From NCBI GenBank assembly GCA_035543055.1, contig DATKKJ010000065.1, positions 1-34,860 of the forward strand: DNA of 34,860 bases. Direction: 5' to 3'. Under the pieces are notes generated by a model that saw nothing but the letters and a program-made list of their open reading frames with translations, had not been told where the DNA came from and searched no databases. A program made the translations under genes and the position numbers. The number at the start of each line of letters is the position of its first letter. The first letter of the stretch is position 1. Shown piece after piece: positions 1-7,565 of the stretch. Source of the stretch: Terriglobales bacterium (GTDB lineage Bacteria; Acidobacteriota; Terriglobia; Terriglobales; Acidobacteriaceae).

Positions 1-293
1 ATGCCAACAACCGCCCAGTAGATCAGCAGGCACGGCAGCACAAGCGGAAACGCATAGATATACAGAAGATCGACACTAATCTTCTTCCATCCGTACATCT
101 TCAGCAGGCCGGCACCTACGATCGCGACGGCTATTACGAACTCCGTTTCCGACATTCGGACTCGTCCAGCGAGCGGTCCGATGTTGACGGGGGACAGCTT
201 CAATAAGAAGAGCCCGTGCAGCCAAAGGAAACTCGCAACCAGAAACCGCGTACTCTTCCTCAAATATCCAAGAGCCACGACAAGTACCTCCAA
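1..293 (-). CDS. Membrane protein, C-terminally truncated by window edge
   Basis: An open minus-strand frame runs from the left edge to a stop near 361. The first usable start is a TTG at 291-293. The translation is strongly hydrophobic, with about three membrane segments: LEVLVVALGYL near the start, FLVASFLWLHGLFLL, and a region ending in LVLPCLLIYWAVVG. Short basic loops (RKSTR, GRVRM, YGWKK) separate them. The DNA is visibly less GC-rich than the neighbouring genes. No family is recognised with confidence. The pattern is loosely like MauE/DoxX-type small membrane proteins, but the usual paired cysteines are not visible. The true start is uncertain because no strong ribosome site precedes the TTG, and a perfect hairpin (304-325) lies just upstream. 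Confidence 0.45.
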   Translation of the reverse strand, partial: MEVLVVALGYLRKSTRFLVASFLWLHGLFLLKLSPVNIGPLAGRVRMSETEFVIAVAIVGAGLLKMYGWKKISVDLLYIYAFPLVLPCLLIYWAVVG

Positions 294-361
294 GAGCGAG
301 AAAGGGCACGGCGTTGGCCGTGCCCCCTCGCGGTCAAAACGTCTTGGGCCCGTTGATTGTT

Positions 362-397
362 AAAGAGGTGTCGTCCCTACGGGACTCGTCCCTCTTT
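362..397. repeat. Imperfect palindrome
   Basis: AAAGAGG (362-368) pairs with CCTCTTT (391-397), and an inner stem GTCCC (373-377) pairs with GGGAC (381-385) around a 3-nt loop. Confidence 0.5.
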
Positions 398-408
398 GTT
401 GTCGCCTA

Positions 409-473
409 CCCGGCACTCAACCACCCCAGCAAACCAACCCCAGGTTTGCTGGGGACCCCGGTCACGTGCCGGG
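409..473. repeat. Nested hairpin
   Basis: The outer stem CCCGGCAC (409-416) pairs with GTGCCGGG (466-473). The inner 12-bp stem CCCCAGCAAACC (424-435) pairs perfectly with 443-454 around a 7-nt loop. The two-level pairing is unlikely to be chance. Its function is unknown. Confidence 0.6.
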
Positions 474-536
474 CTAGATTCTTCCGGCCCTTCGGGCCTG
501 GATTTCGTTGTCTCCGCGTCCTCCGTGTCGTCCACC

Positions 537-570
537 GGCCCGCGCGAGGGCGCGCGGGCTACTTTGTCGA
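537..570 (+). repeat. 34-nt palindromic repeat, copy 1
   Basis: This element matches the one at 13806-13839 at 32 of 34 positions. It forms a 9-bp stem (GCCCGCGCG with CGCGCGGGC) with an AGGG loop and a shared tail GCTACTTTGTCGA. The two differences between the copies lie opposite each other in the stem (G-C here, T-A in copy 2), so pairing is kept. Confidence 0.8.
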
Positions 571-633
571 TTTCTCCTCCGCGTCCGGAGCCTGCCCTGA
601 GGCGAGCCGAAGGGCGTCCTCCGTGGTTCAGGG

Positions 634-662
634 GGAGACGCCCTGACGGGCGTCTCTACCGG
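634..662. repeat. GAGACGCCC hairpin repeat
   Basis: GAGACGCCC (635-643) pairs perfectly with GGGCGTCTC (648-656) across a TGAC-type loop, followed by TACCGG. A near copy lies at 4331-4358 in the leader of the gene upstream of nrdJ. It sits 5-30 nt past the nrdJ stop and could limit read-through. Confidence 0.6.
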
Positions 663-666
663 AAGA

Positions 667-3600
667 CTAACTGCACCCCGAGGTCGCACCGCAGGACATA
701 CATCTGTAGCACGACCCATTCCTGACCATGATGGCGCCGCAGACATGGCAGCTGGGGGCGTCGCCCATGTCGATCAGCTCGCGCATGGCGTCGGCGGCGT
801 GAACCGGCTGCTTCGCAGCCGGAGTACCAGGTACCAAGTACCCAGTACCAAGCTGCGGAGACGTCGACGTCCCGTTCTCCTCGGGCAGGGCCTTGGGCCG
901 GTAGTTCTCGAACAGGAACTGCTGCTGCCCGGTCAGGAACCGCAGCTCCAGCCAGCGGAAGATGTAATCCATGATGCTTTTGGCGAAGCCGATGTCCTGG
1001 TTGCCGCTCCAGCCCGAGGGCTCGAAGCGGGTGTGGGCGAACTTCTCGCACAGCAGCTTGAGCGGCACTCCGTGCTGCAGCGCGATCGAGGTGGCGCAGG
1101 CGAAGCTGTCCATCAGCCCGGAGACGGTCGAGCCTTCTTTTGCCATGGTGATAAAGATCTCCCCCGGCTGTCCGTTGGGGTAGAGGCCCACGGTGATGTA
1201 GCCCTCGTGGCCCGCGATGTTGAACTTGTGGGTCACCGAGAGCCGCTCGTCCTGCAGCTTGTGCCGCGAGGCCCGTGGCGGCGCGTTCAAATCCTCAACT
1301 TCTTTCACCGCCGAGAGCGCCGAGACCGCCGAGGAATCTTTGGCGGAAGAGGTTGCGGTGGCGGTCCCGGCGGCCGAGAGGGGCTGGGCCTTCTTGCAGC
1401 CGTCGCGGTAGATGGCCACCGCCTTCAGTCCCAGCTTCCAGGCCTGGATGTAGGCGTCGGAGATCTCTTCCACCGTGGCCGCCTCGGGCAGGTTGACGGT
1501 CTTCGAAATCGCCCCGGAGATGAACGGCTGGACGGCGGCCATCATGCGCAGGTGTCCCATGTAGTGGATGGAGCGGGTGCCCTTGGCCGGCTTGAAGGAG
1601 CAGTCGAAGACCGGCAGGTGCTCGTCCTTGATGTGTGGGGCCCCTTCGATGGTGCCGGTGGCGTCGATGTAGCTGACGATGGCGTTGGCCTGCTCGGTGG
1701 AGTAGCCCAGCTTGAACAGGGCCGCGGGCACGGTGTTGTTCACGATCTTGATCATGCCCCCGCCCACCAGCTTCTTGTACTTCACCAGCGCCAGGTCCGG
1801 TTCGACGCCGGTGGTGTCGCAGTCCATCATGAAGCCGATGGTGCCGGTGGGGGCCAGCACCGTGACCTGCGAGTTGCGGTAGCCGAACTTCTCGCCGTGC
1901 TGCAGAGCTTCGTCCCAGCACTGCTTGCTGGCCTCGTAGAGCGCGGTGGGGACGTTGCCGCGGTTGATGTTGTTGACGGACGCGCGGTGCATGCGGATGA
2001 CGTCGAGGAAGGGCTCGCGGTTGACGTACCAGCCGGGGCAGGCGCCGCCCCACTCGGGCAGGCGCTCGCTGGCCTGGATCATCTCCGAGTAGCGGGCGGC
2101 GGTGATGTCGGTGGCCGGCATCAGCGGCTGCGCCTGCTCGGCGATGCGCGACGACTGCAGGTACGCCTCGCCGCACATGATGGCGGTGACGCAGGCGGCG
2201 TAATCGCGGCCCGCTTCGCCGTCGTACGGCAGCCCCGAGGCCATCAGCAGCGCGCCCAGGTTGGCGTATCCCAGCCCCAGCGGCCGGTAGTCGTGCGAAT
2301 TCTTGCCGATCGCCTCCGTCGGATAGCCCGAGTTGTCCACCAGGATTTCCTGCGCCGTGATGATGACATCGACGGCGTACTTGTACGCCTCGACATCAAA
2401 CGTCCCGTTGGGCGCGAACTTCATCAGGTTCAAGCTCGCCAGGTTGCACGCCGAATCATCCAGGAACATGTACTCGGAGCAGGGGTTGCTGGCGTTGATG
2501 CGGGCGGTGTTCCTGGAGGTGTGCCAGCGGTTGACGGTGGTGTCGTACTGCATGCCGGGGTCGCCGCACTTCCAGGTGGCCTCGGAGATCCTCTTGAGCA
2601 GGTCGCGGGCAGGGAAGGTGCAGACCGGGCGACCGTCGCGAACGGCCTTGGTGGAGAAGGCGGCGTCGCGCTCGACGGCGAGCATGAAGTCGTCGGTGAC
2701 GCGGACGGAGTTGTTGGCGTTCTGGAAAAAGATGGACGAATAGGCTTCGGAGTCGGGGGAGGAGCCGTCGTATCCGGCCTGCACCAGGGTCCAGGCCTTG
2801 GCCTCTTCCTTGGCCTTGCACTCGATGAAGTCCACGATGTCGGGGTGATCGATGTTGAGGATGACCATCTTGGCGGCGCGGCGGGTCTTGCCGCCGGACT
2901 TGATGACGCCGGCGAAGGCGTCGAAGCCCTTCATGAAGGAGAGCGGGCCGCTGGCGGTGCCGCCGCCGGAGAGTCCTTCGATGGAGCTGCGCAGGGGCGA
3001 GAGATTGGTGCCGGTGCCGGAGCCCCACTTGAACAACATGCCCTCGGTCTTGGCCAGGGTGAGGATGCTGTCGAGCGAGTCCTTCACCGAATTGATGAAG
3101 CAGGCGGAGCACTGGGGATTCTTGTAGCCGGTGACGGCGAACTCGACGCGGCCGAGTTGCGGGTTCCAGTGCCAGTTCTGGGCGTCGGATTGGGGCTCGA
3201 GGCGGTCGCAGCCGACATTGAACCAGACCGGCGAATTGAAGGCGGCGTACTGGCGGAGCAGCAGGAAGGCGAGCTCGTCGTGGAAAGTGGCGGCGTCCTC
3301 GGGAGTGTGGAAGTAACCGCCGGCGACGCCCCAGTCGCGGATGGTCTCGGCGACGCGCTGCACCAGCTGGCGGACCCCGGTCTCGCGCTCGGGCGTGCCG
3401 ATCTTGCCGTGCAGATACTTGCTGGCGACGATGTTGGTCGCCGTCATGGACCAGTCCTTGGGGACTTCGACGTCCTTCTGCTCGAAGATGGTGCCGCCGC
3501 CGGCGTCGTTGATCTGGGCGGTGCGGAATTCCCACTCGACCTCGTCGTAGGGAGAGACTCCGGGCTTGGTGAAGAAGCGGCGGAAGCTGAGGCCCGGAGC

Positions 3601-3684
3601 CTTCTTCCGGTTGATGAAGCTGGTGACGGTCGGCGTCGTCTGCGCGACGTTGGTGGTGTCAGCGGTCTTGGTCACGTCAGCCAT
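667..3684 (-). CDS. nrdJ: B12-dependent (class II) ribonucleotide reductase NrdJ
   Basis: Reduces ribonucleotides to deoxyribonucleotides in the cytoplasm using adenosylcobalamin to form the thiyl radical. The 1005-residue product has the expected NrdJ plan: N-terminal domain, alpha/beta barrel with QCSACF (Cys192, Cys195) and the active-site loop N-P-C-S-E (Asn400, Cys402, Glu404), and a TSCPD-like domain. It ends in a cysteine-rich tail, CHVCG...CYRCMSCG..GCS (Cys979-Cys1004), the usual redox/zinc tail. The ATG at 3684 follows GGGAGAGAGA. Two linkers look built from repeat DNA: residues about 783-793 (SSAVSALSAV) and about 945-954 (LGTGYLVPGT). The gene lies 71 bp downstream of a small unknown gene and is probably cotranscribed with it. 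Confidence 0.96.
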   Translation of the reverse strand: MADVTKTADTTNVAQTTPTVTSFINRKKAPGLSFRRFFTKPGVSPYDEVEWEFRTAQINDAGGGTIFEQKDVEVPKDWSMTATNIVASKYLHGKIGTPERETGVRQLVQRVAETIRDWGVAGGYFHTPEDAATFHDELAFLLLRQYAAFNSPVWFNVGCDRLEPQSDAQNWHWNPQLGRVEFAVTGYKNPQCSACFINSVKDSLDSILTLAKTEGMLFKWGSGTGTNLSPLRSSIEGLSGGGTASGPLSFMKGFDAFAGVIKSGGKTRRAAKMVILNIDHPDIVDFIECKAKEEAKAWTLVQAGYDGSSPDSEAYSSIFFQNANNSVRVTDDFMLAVERDAAFSTKAVRDGRPVCTFPARDLLKRISEATWKCGDPGMQYDTTVNRWHTSRNTARINASNPCSEYMFLDDSACNLASLNLMKFAPNGTFDVEAYKYAVDVIITAQEILVDNSGYPTEAIGKNSHDYRPLGLGYANLGALLMASGLPYDGEAGRDYAACVTAIMCGEAYLQSSRIAEQAQPLMPATDITAARYSEMIQASERLPEWGGACPGWYVNREPFLDVIRMHRASVNNINRGNVPTALYEASKQCWDEALQHGEKFGYRNSQVTVLAPTGTIGFMMDCDTTGVEPDLALVKYKKLVGGGMIKIVNNTVPAALFKLGYSTEQANAIVSYIDATGTIEGAPHIKDEHLPVFDCSFKPAKGTRSIHYMGHLRMMAAVQPFISGAISKTVNLPEAATVEEISDAYIQAWKLGLKAVAIYRDGCKKAQPLSAAGTATATSSAKDSSAVSALSAVKEVEDLNAPPRASRHKLQDERLSVTHKFNIAGHEGYITVGLYPNGQPGEIFITMAKEGSTVSGLMDSFACATSIALQHGVPLKLLCEKFAHTRFEPSGWSGNQDIGFAKSIMDYIFRWLELRFLTGQQQFLFENYRPKALPEENGTSTSPQLGTGYLVPGTPAAKQPVHAADAMRELIDMGDAPSCHVCGAIMVRNGSCYRCMSCGATSGCS
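823..852. repeat. GTACC-type short tandem repeat inside nrdJ
   Basis: A run of GTACCAAG/GTACCCAG units. Positions 831-852 are identical over 22 bases to 3727-3748 upstream of nrdJ. Here it is in frame and encodes LGTGYLVPGT in the linker before the cysteine tail. Confidence 0.8.
1306..1336. repeat. 9-bp tandem repeat inside nrdJ
   Basis: Three units of the form GCCGAGRNC/GCCGAGGAA follow CAC. The segment is in frame and encodes the low-complexity SSAVSALSAV linker between the barrel and the TSCPD-like domain. It resembles intergenic CCGAGGACGCCGAGG-type repeats. Confidence 0.6.
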
Positions 3685-3704
3685 TGTGTCTCTCTCCCAG
3701 TTGC

Positions 3705-3756
3705 CAGTTGCCAGATATCAGTTGCAGTACCAAGTACCCAGTACCAAGTACCAAGT
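3705..3756. repeat. Tandem short repeats between nrdJ and upstream gene
   Basis: CAGTTGC units (3705-3725) are followed by GTACCAAG/GTACCCAG units (3726-3756). The second block shares a 22-base identity with the copy inside nrdJ and ends exactly at the stop codon of the upstream gene. Confidence 0.75.
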
Positions 3757-4259
3757 CAAAAACCTTCAGGGAACGATGGTTTGCCGATCTCCTGTTGCTC
3801 CTTATCCTCCTGATGCGTGGCCGAGGGCGATGAAGCCGTAAAGCCGTCGGTGACGGCGGAGGCGCTCTCGCTGGTGGCGGCCAGCCAGTTGCGGAGGGCA
3901 TGGGCGGCGGCCTGGCGCTGGGTGCGCACCGGCACCACGGCGTAGCGGACAAAGCAGCGGCCCGATTGGAGACGGGGACGCAGCTCGCTGGCGGCCGAGA
4001 ACAGACCGTGCAGGGTGCGCGCCAGATCGTCGGTCTCCTGGATGTCGAAGACGGCGATCATGCGGCGCTGCCCGGTCAGGGGCGACTCGTTCTCCGCGAT
4101 CACCTCCTCCGCCAGGGCGAAGATGCCGGGCAGAGGCGGGACCAGGGCCAGGCTCAGGCTGGACTGGCAGCGAGCCCATCGCGACCATTCCAGGTGACCG
4201 ACCTCGGGGGCCGACAGCTTGCTTTCGGTCACGTCGAGTGCGGTGGGTTCGAACGCCAT
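3756..4259 (-). CDS. Hypothetical protein upstream of nrdJ
   Basis: A 167-residue soluble protein of unknown function. The ATG at 4259 is chosen because AAAGGAGG lies 4 bases before it; the frame stays open further upstream but there it only covers the structured leader. A central stretch (GQRRMIAVFDIQETDDLARTL) looks like a small alpha/beta fold, and ...LQSGRCFVRYAVV... reads as a following strand. The C-terminus is polar and low in complexity (ATSESASAV...SATHQEDKEQQE). There is no signal peptide or membrane segment. It is the first gene of a likely two-gene unit with nrdJ. A role tied to nucleotide metabolism would be guesswork based on position only. Confidence 0.75.
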   Translation of the reverse strand: MAFEPTALDVTESKLSAPEVGHLEWSRWARCQSSLSLALVPPLPGIFALAEEVIAENESPLTGQRRMIAVFDIQETDDLARTLHGLFSAASELRPRLQSGRCFVRYAVVPVRTQRQAAAHALRNWLAATSESASAVTDGFTASSPSATHQEDKEQQEIGKPSFPEGF

Positions 4260-4594
4260 CCGATCCTCCTTTCCAAGCGCGGCAGGCGCGCTCGGAACCT
4301 TGGGCTGAAGCCCAAGGCTGCCTCCCTGCTGGAGACGCCCTGACCGGCGTCTCGACCGAAGAGCCAGGCGAGACGCCAGCGGTACGACAAGGGAAAGAAG
4401 CCCTGTGCCCGGGTGCACTGAATGATGTGCACAGGCCACGAGAGCCTCGGTTGTGTTGTCAAAACCGTCCCCGGTAGGCAACGGCTATCGGGGATATTGA
4501 GGGTCACCGCAGGGCCCGCCGGCGTCACCTCTGGCGCCGGTTCACCGCTCGCCGAGGCCCGGTTCGCCTCGACGCCCATCTTGGCTGGGTCTGC
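4260..4594 (-). promoter_or_regulatory. Long structured 5' leader of the unknown gene-nrdJ unit
   Basis: About 335 nt separate the promoter (4595-4623) from the ATG at 4259. Visible hairpins include a 9-bp stem with a 7-nt loop at 4469-4493, GTGCAC-N8-GTGCAC at about 4422-4441, the GAGACGCC/GGCGTCTC repeat at 4332-4353, a second GGCGAGACGCC-type palindrome at about 4364-4378, and CCTTGGGC/GCCCAAGG at 4298-4317. A cobalamin riboswitch was looked for because nrdJ needs B12, but no B12 box or matching core was found. Some of the hairpins are dispersed-repeat copies rather than a dedicated regulator. Confidence 0.45.
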
Positions 4595-4623
4595 AAGGTA
4601 CGCCCATATAGGGGGCCTGTCAA
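4595..4623 (-). promoter_or_regulatory. Sigma70-type promoter
   Basis: On the minus strand TTGACA (4618-4623) is followed after exactly 17 bases by TACCTT (4595-4600). An AT-rich tract (about 4630-4655) lies immediately upstream, like an UP element. It points at the leader of the unknown gene-nrdJ unit. Confidence 0.6.
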
Positions 4624-4957
4624 GTACCTACCCCAATATATTGTATTTTACACCTTAATCGGCTGGATTCCCTGGCTGGACGGGCCTTTGCAAGGGCCGG
4701 GCTGGGGACATGGCCGGGCTGGCGGCGGACATTTCCACATGGACATCCTTCCCTGGATGGCTGGATGACATCGCGACTGGAGAAAGTGAATCGACTGTAA
4801 GTTGCAATGCGGGGCGGGTCAATCACCTATTAATAGTGCAGGGTTGTGGATTGTGAGGAAAAGAAGTACGCGAAACTAGTAGCCAGCAGAAAGAGAGGCT
4901 TGCGCGAGCGAGGGCACCCGCACATTCCTTCTCATCATTGTTTTCTGGGCAAGCGAA
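4624..4957. other. Gene-free region between pilin stop and nrdJ-unit promoter
   Basis: No coding frame is convincing. It holds an AT-rich tract next to the promoter, several GGCTGG repeats (about 4660-4770), a GGCC-TTTGCAA-GGGCC near-palindrome (about 4684-4700), and near the pilin stop a GCGAGGGCACCCGC element (4908-4921) also found at 10837-10850. Confidence 0.5.
4908..4921. repeat. GCGAGGGCACCCGC element, copy 1
   Basis: Fourteen bases identical to 10837-10850. Both copies lie just downstream of a gene end and contain a GGGCACCC-type palindromic core. Confidence 0.5.
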
Positions 4958-5473
4958 TCAGAGCATGCTGCCGGCGGCGAAGCAGGTGGGCGCCAGGCCA
5001 TCGGGGCTGTAGCTGATGACGGCGGAGGCGTCGGAGCAGAAGGCGCGCTGGCCGCTCGATCCGATGGCCGACGGTGTTGCGCTAAGTTGGTAGGCCAGGT
5101 GCGGCAATGCTCCGCCGCCACCCAGCGGGCCGCCACCCCCGCCGCCGCCCGCGCAGTTCAACTGCAGGCTGTATCCGCTCTTCTGCCCGGTGGCGAGCTG
5201 GGCATCGATGAGATCAGCGTGCGTGGGATCTGCCGGGACCCCAAAACCACTGGGCCCGAGATCGACGAGAGCACAGCCGTATCCGGTTGCCGGGTAAGTG
5301 AGCTGGTAGGAAATCTGGGCGGTATTGATGGTGCGGAGCGAGCCGACGGCCGAGCTCTCATTGGCCGCCATCCGCGACCGCAGCAGGTTGGGGATGGCGA
5401 TGGCCGCGATGATCAGTATGATCGCGACCACAATCAGCAACTCGATCAGGGAGAAACCACGTTCGCGCTGCAC
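4958..5473 (-). CDS. Type IV pilin-like protein
   Basis: A 171-residue prepilin. The GTG at 5473 is chosen because GGAGG lies 7 bases upstream and it gives a short leader, VQRERG. The leader is followed by the class III pilin signature FSLIELLIVVAIILIIAAIAIP, with the processing glycine before Phe(+1) and Glu at +5. NLLRSRMAANESSAVGSLRTINTAQ is the typical N-terminal helix. The globular part has four cysteines (two possible disulfides) and an unusual glycine run, CAGGGGGGGPLGGGG. It is expected to be cleaved by PilD and assembled in the envelope. No assembly genes are adjacent, so it may be a stand-alone major or minor pilin. Confidence 0.9.
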   Translation of the reverse strand: MQRERGFSLIELLIVVAIILIIAAIAIPNLLRSRMAANESSAVGSLRTINTAQISYQLTYPATGYGCALVDLGPSGFGVPADPTHADLIDAQLATGQKSGYSLQLNCAGGGGGGGPLGGGGALPHLAYQLSATPSAIGSSGQRAFCSDASAVISYSPDGLAPTCFAAGSML

Positions 5474-5649
5474 CGTTCGTCCTCCATCCCCAGGAGATCG
5501 GACAGCCTGATCGTAGGCCGAAGGTACAGCCCGGCAGAAGATCACGGGCGTTCACGTGACTTACCAAAGTCGCTGGCACTTCCGGGATCATCAAGGGTGG
5601 CAACTGCTCCGGCGACGGAGCAGCTCCGGCGCAACCAACCCGGCCGAGG

Positions 5650-5976
5650 CTAGTGCGGCTGGGCAAGAAAGGACTGGTTCCAAAAATCGGCCGTGTCGGG
5701 GAATTCCACCGCCACGGTCGCCTCTTGCCCGGCCCGGGCCAATCCCCGATACACGACCCGTGCCCGGGCGCCCTTGCCGCGCGCGGGATCGAGCACGTAG
5801 ACCTGACTTCCGAGCTTGAGCGGGACTGGGCAGGTGAAGCTGCACCCATGCTTGCTGAGAAGCACCGTCTGCGCAGGGTCATCTTCAATGTCCCTGCCGG
5901 GAGGCTGCCAACGGACAACCAGGGGAACCTGCTTAGCGATCCTGTTGCTTCGCCGAATGAATGACTTTGATTCCAT
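5650..5976 (-). CDS. PilZ-like domain protein with degenerate second motif
   Basis: A 108-residue single-domain protein. RRSNR near residues 8-12 fits the RxxxR c-di-GMP motif of PilZ domains. The expected (D/N)xSxxG motif reads L-L-S-K-H-G, so the acidic/amide residue is lost and nucleotide binding is doubtful. Beta-strand patterns such as GSQVYVLDPARGKGARARVVY and EATVAVEFPDTADFW support the barrel fold. The ATG at 5976 was chosen because homologous PilZ domains begin just before the RxxxR motif; the ribosome site is weak. It stands alone next to the pilin gene on the same strand, which hints at a link to surface motility but does not prove one. Confidence 0.75.
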   Translation of the reverse strand: MESKSFIRRSNRIAKQVPLVVRWQPPGRDIEDDPAQTVLLSKHGCSFTCPVPLKLGSQVYVLDPARGKGARARVVYRGLARAGQEATVAVEFPDTADFWNQSFLAQPH

Positions 5977-6112
5977 TATTGTTCTCGCTGCCGACACGGA
6001 GCGAACTCGGTCATCAGAGTACCCTTCCCGGCCCGCTCGCGAAACATGCCCAATGGCCATCTGCGGACCTGACCCAAGGTAATGCGAACAGGACGACGCA
6101 ACGACCTTTCCG

Positions 6113-7486
6113 TCAGGCCTGCTCGATGCCCAGGTGGTCTTCCATCTGCTCCAGAGTGAAGCCCTTGGTCTCGGGATAGACGACCAGAACCACCAGGAAC
6201 TGAATCACCATCATGACGCCGAAGAGCAGGAAGGGGTATCCGCCGGAACGGGCGGCGAAGATGGGAAACAGCTGGCCGATGATGGCGTTCATCACCCAGT
6301 GCGTGCCGCTGCCCAGGCTCTGTCCCCTGGCGCGCACCAGGTTGGGGAAGACCTCGCTGATGAAGACCCAGATCACGGCGCCCTGGGAGAAGGCGAAGAA
6401 AGCGACATACACGATCAGCAGAGTGAGCAGCGCCTGCTGGTGCTGGCGGGTGAAGAAGATGGCGGAGACCCCGAGCAGGCAGGCGGCCATGCCGACGGCG
6501 CCGATCAAGAGCAGGGTCTTGCGCCCAACGCGGTCGATGACCGCCATGGCCATCAGGGTGAAGACCAGGTTGGTCAAGCCGATGGCGACCGCCTGCAGGT
6601 TCGCCGAGAGCTTGCTGTAGCCGCCCATGGCGAAGATGTCGTTGGCGTAATAGAGGATGGCGTTGATGCCGGCGAACTGGTTGAAGAAGGCGACGCTCAC
6701 GGCCAGGAAGATGGGAAAGCGGTACTTCGACGAGAAGAGCGGCTCCGAGCGTCCGGAGCGAGTGAGGTGGACGGAGCGAACGATCTCCTGCAGGGCGGCC
6801 TCACCGTCGCTGTTACCGAGGAGGTCGAGGACCTGAGCGGCCTCGGCGGTGCGGCCCCGGGTCACCAGCCAGCGCGGGCTCTCGGGGATACCGAAGAGCA
6901 GGATGAAGAAGACGAGGGCGGGGACCGCGGCGACGCCGAACTCCCATCGCCATTCCCGGATGCCGAGGCCGACCCGGCTGATCAGGTAATTCGATAAGTA
7001 AGCCACCAGGATGCCGACCACGATGTTGATCTGAAAGACGCCCACCAGGCGTCCGCGCGCGCGGGCGGGGGCAAGCTCGGCCAGATAAACGGGCGCGACC
7101 ACCGAGGAGGCGCCGATCCCCAGGCCTCCGATGAAGCGAAAGCCGATGACGGCGGACCAACTCCAGGCCAGGGCACAGCCCAGCGCCGAGACCATATAGA
7201 AGAGGGCGGTCAGGCTCATGCTGCGGCGGCCGCCGAAGCGCTGGGCGATGACGCCGGCGCAGAGCGCGCCGATCACCGTCCCCCACAGCGCCGCCGAGAC
7301 GGTGAACCCCAGTTGGGCGGGGGAGAGTTGGTACACCGCGCGCAGGGCGCCGGTGGTCCCGGAGATGACGGCGGTGTCGAAACCGAAGAGCAATCCGGCC
7401 AGAGCTCCCACCAGGATGCTGCGCATCAGGTAGGGGTTCGAGGTCAGGGAGATGGAGCCGGCAGGTGGATGGGCGGAAGCGGACAT
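6113..7486 (-). CDS. Sugar porter family MFS transporter
   Basis: A 457-residue, 12-helix proton/sugar symporter-type protein of the inner membrane. Sugar-porter signatures are clear: GLLFGFDTAVISG in helix 1, RFGGRR after helix 2, the R-F-I-G-G-L-G-I-G and P-V-Y-L-A-E-L-A-P-x-x-x-R-G motifs in helices 4-5, PESPRWL before the central loop, QFAGINAILYY in helix 7, and PETKG at the end. The substrate is probably a hexose or pentose. It is transcribed away from the GH38 alpha-mannosidase, with 79 bp between the starts, so mannose or a manno-oligosaccharide product is a reasonable guess. Confidence 0.93.
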   Translation of the reverse strand: MSASAHPPAGSISLTSNPYLMRSILVGALAGLLFGFDTAVISGTTGALRAVYQLSPAQLGFTVSAALWGTVIGALCAGVIAQRFGGRRSMSLTALFYMVSALGCALAWSWSAVIGFRFIGGLGIGASSVVAPVYLAELAPARARGRLVGVFQINIVVGILVAYLSNYLISRVGLGIREWRWEFGVAAVPALVFFILLFGIPESPRWLVTRGRTAEAAQVLDLLGNSDGEAALQEIVRSVHLTRSGRSEPLFSSKYRFPIFLAVSVAFFNQFAGINAILYYANDIFAMGGYSKLSANLQAVAIGLTNLVFTLMAMAVIDRVGRKTLLLIGAVGMAACLLGVSAIFFTRQHQQALLTLLIVYVAFFAFSQGAVIWVFISEVFPNLVRARGQSLGSGTHWVMNAIIGQLFPIFAARSGGYPFLLFGVMMVIQFLVVLVVYPETKGFTLEQMEDHLGIEQA

Positions 7487-7565
7487 GAGGAGCGGCCATT
7501 CAACCGGGTCTCAGAAGAAATTGCAACCTGGGCGCCCGCGACCGAGGAGTAGACTACTGCGCGCC

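Larger units (their letters stand above)
294..666. other. Gene-free, hairpin-rich intergenic patch
   Basis: No convincing gene is present. The stretch is built of consecutive palindromic modules: a 9-bp stem with a GTTG loop at 304-325, a stem at 362-397, a nested hairpin at 409-473, a short GGCCC-TTC-GGGCC hairpin at 486-498, the 34-nt repeat at 537-570, and a GAGACGCCC/GGGCGTCTC hairpin at 635-656. Between them are CTCCGCGTCCTCC-type and CCCTGAGGCGAGCCGAAGGG-type strings, which resemble short repeats scattered in many bacterial genomes. It separates the truncated membrane gene from the nrdJ stop. Some of the hairpins may end nrdJ transcripts, but none has a clear U-run in that direction. 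Confidence 0.6.

Noticed and set aside
314-646. 110-codon plus-strand open frame in the hairpin island
   Set aside because: It reads straight through several palindromes, has no domain or ribosome site, and its sequence is explained by repeats.
3705-3756. Possible CRISPR-like array of GTACC/CAGTTGC units
   Set aside because: The units are 7-10 bp, directly adjacent and without spacers, so this is a simple tandem repeat.
745-3813. 1022-codon open frame on the plus strand opposite nrdJ
   Set aside because: It is an antisense shadow of the GC-rich nrdJ gene; the translation is Gly/Val/Leu/Asp-rich without domains.
4229-4579. 116-codon minus-strand frame overlapping the nrdJ-unit leader
   Set aside because: It overlaps the start of the well-supported gene at 4259 in another frame and has no recognisable features.
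4260-4594. Cobalamin riboswitch upstream of the nrdJ unit
   Set aside because: No B12 box or conserved receptor core could be found on the minus strand, and several hairpins are dispersed-repeat copies.
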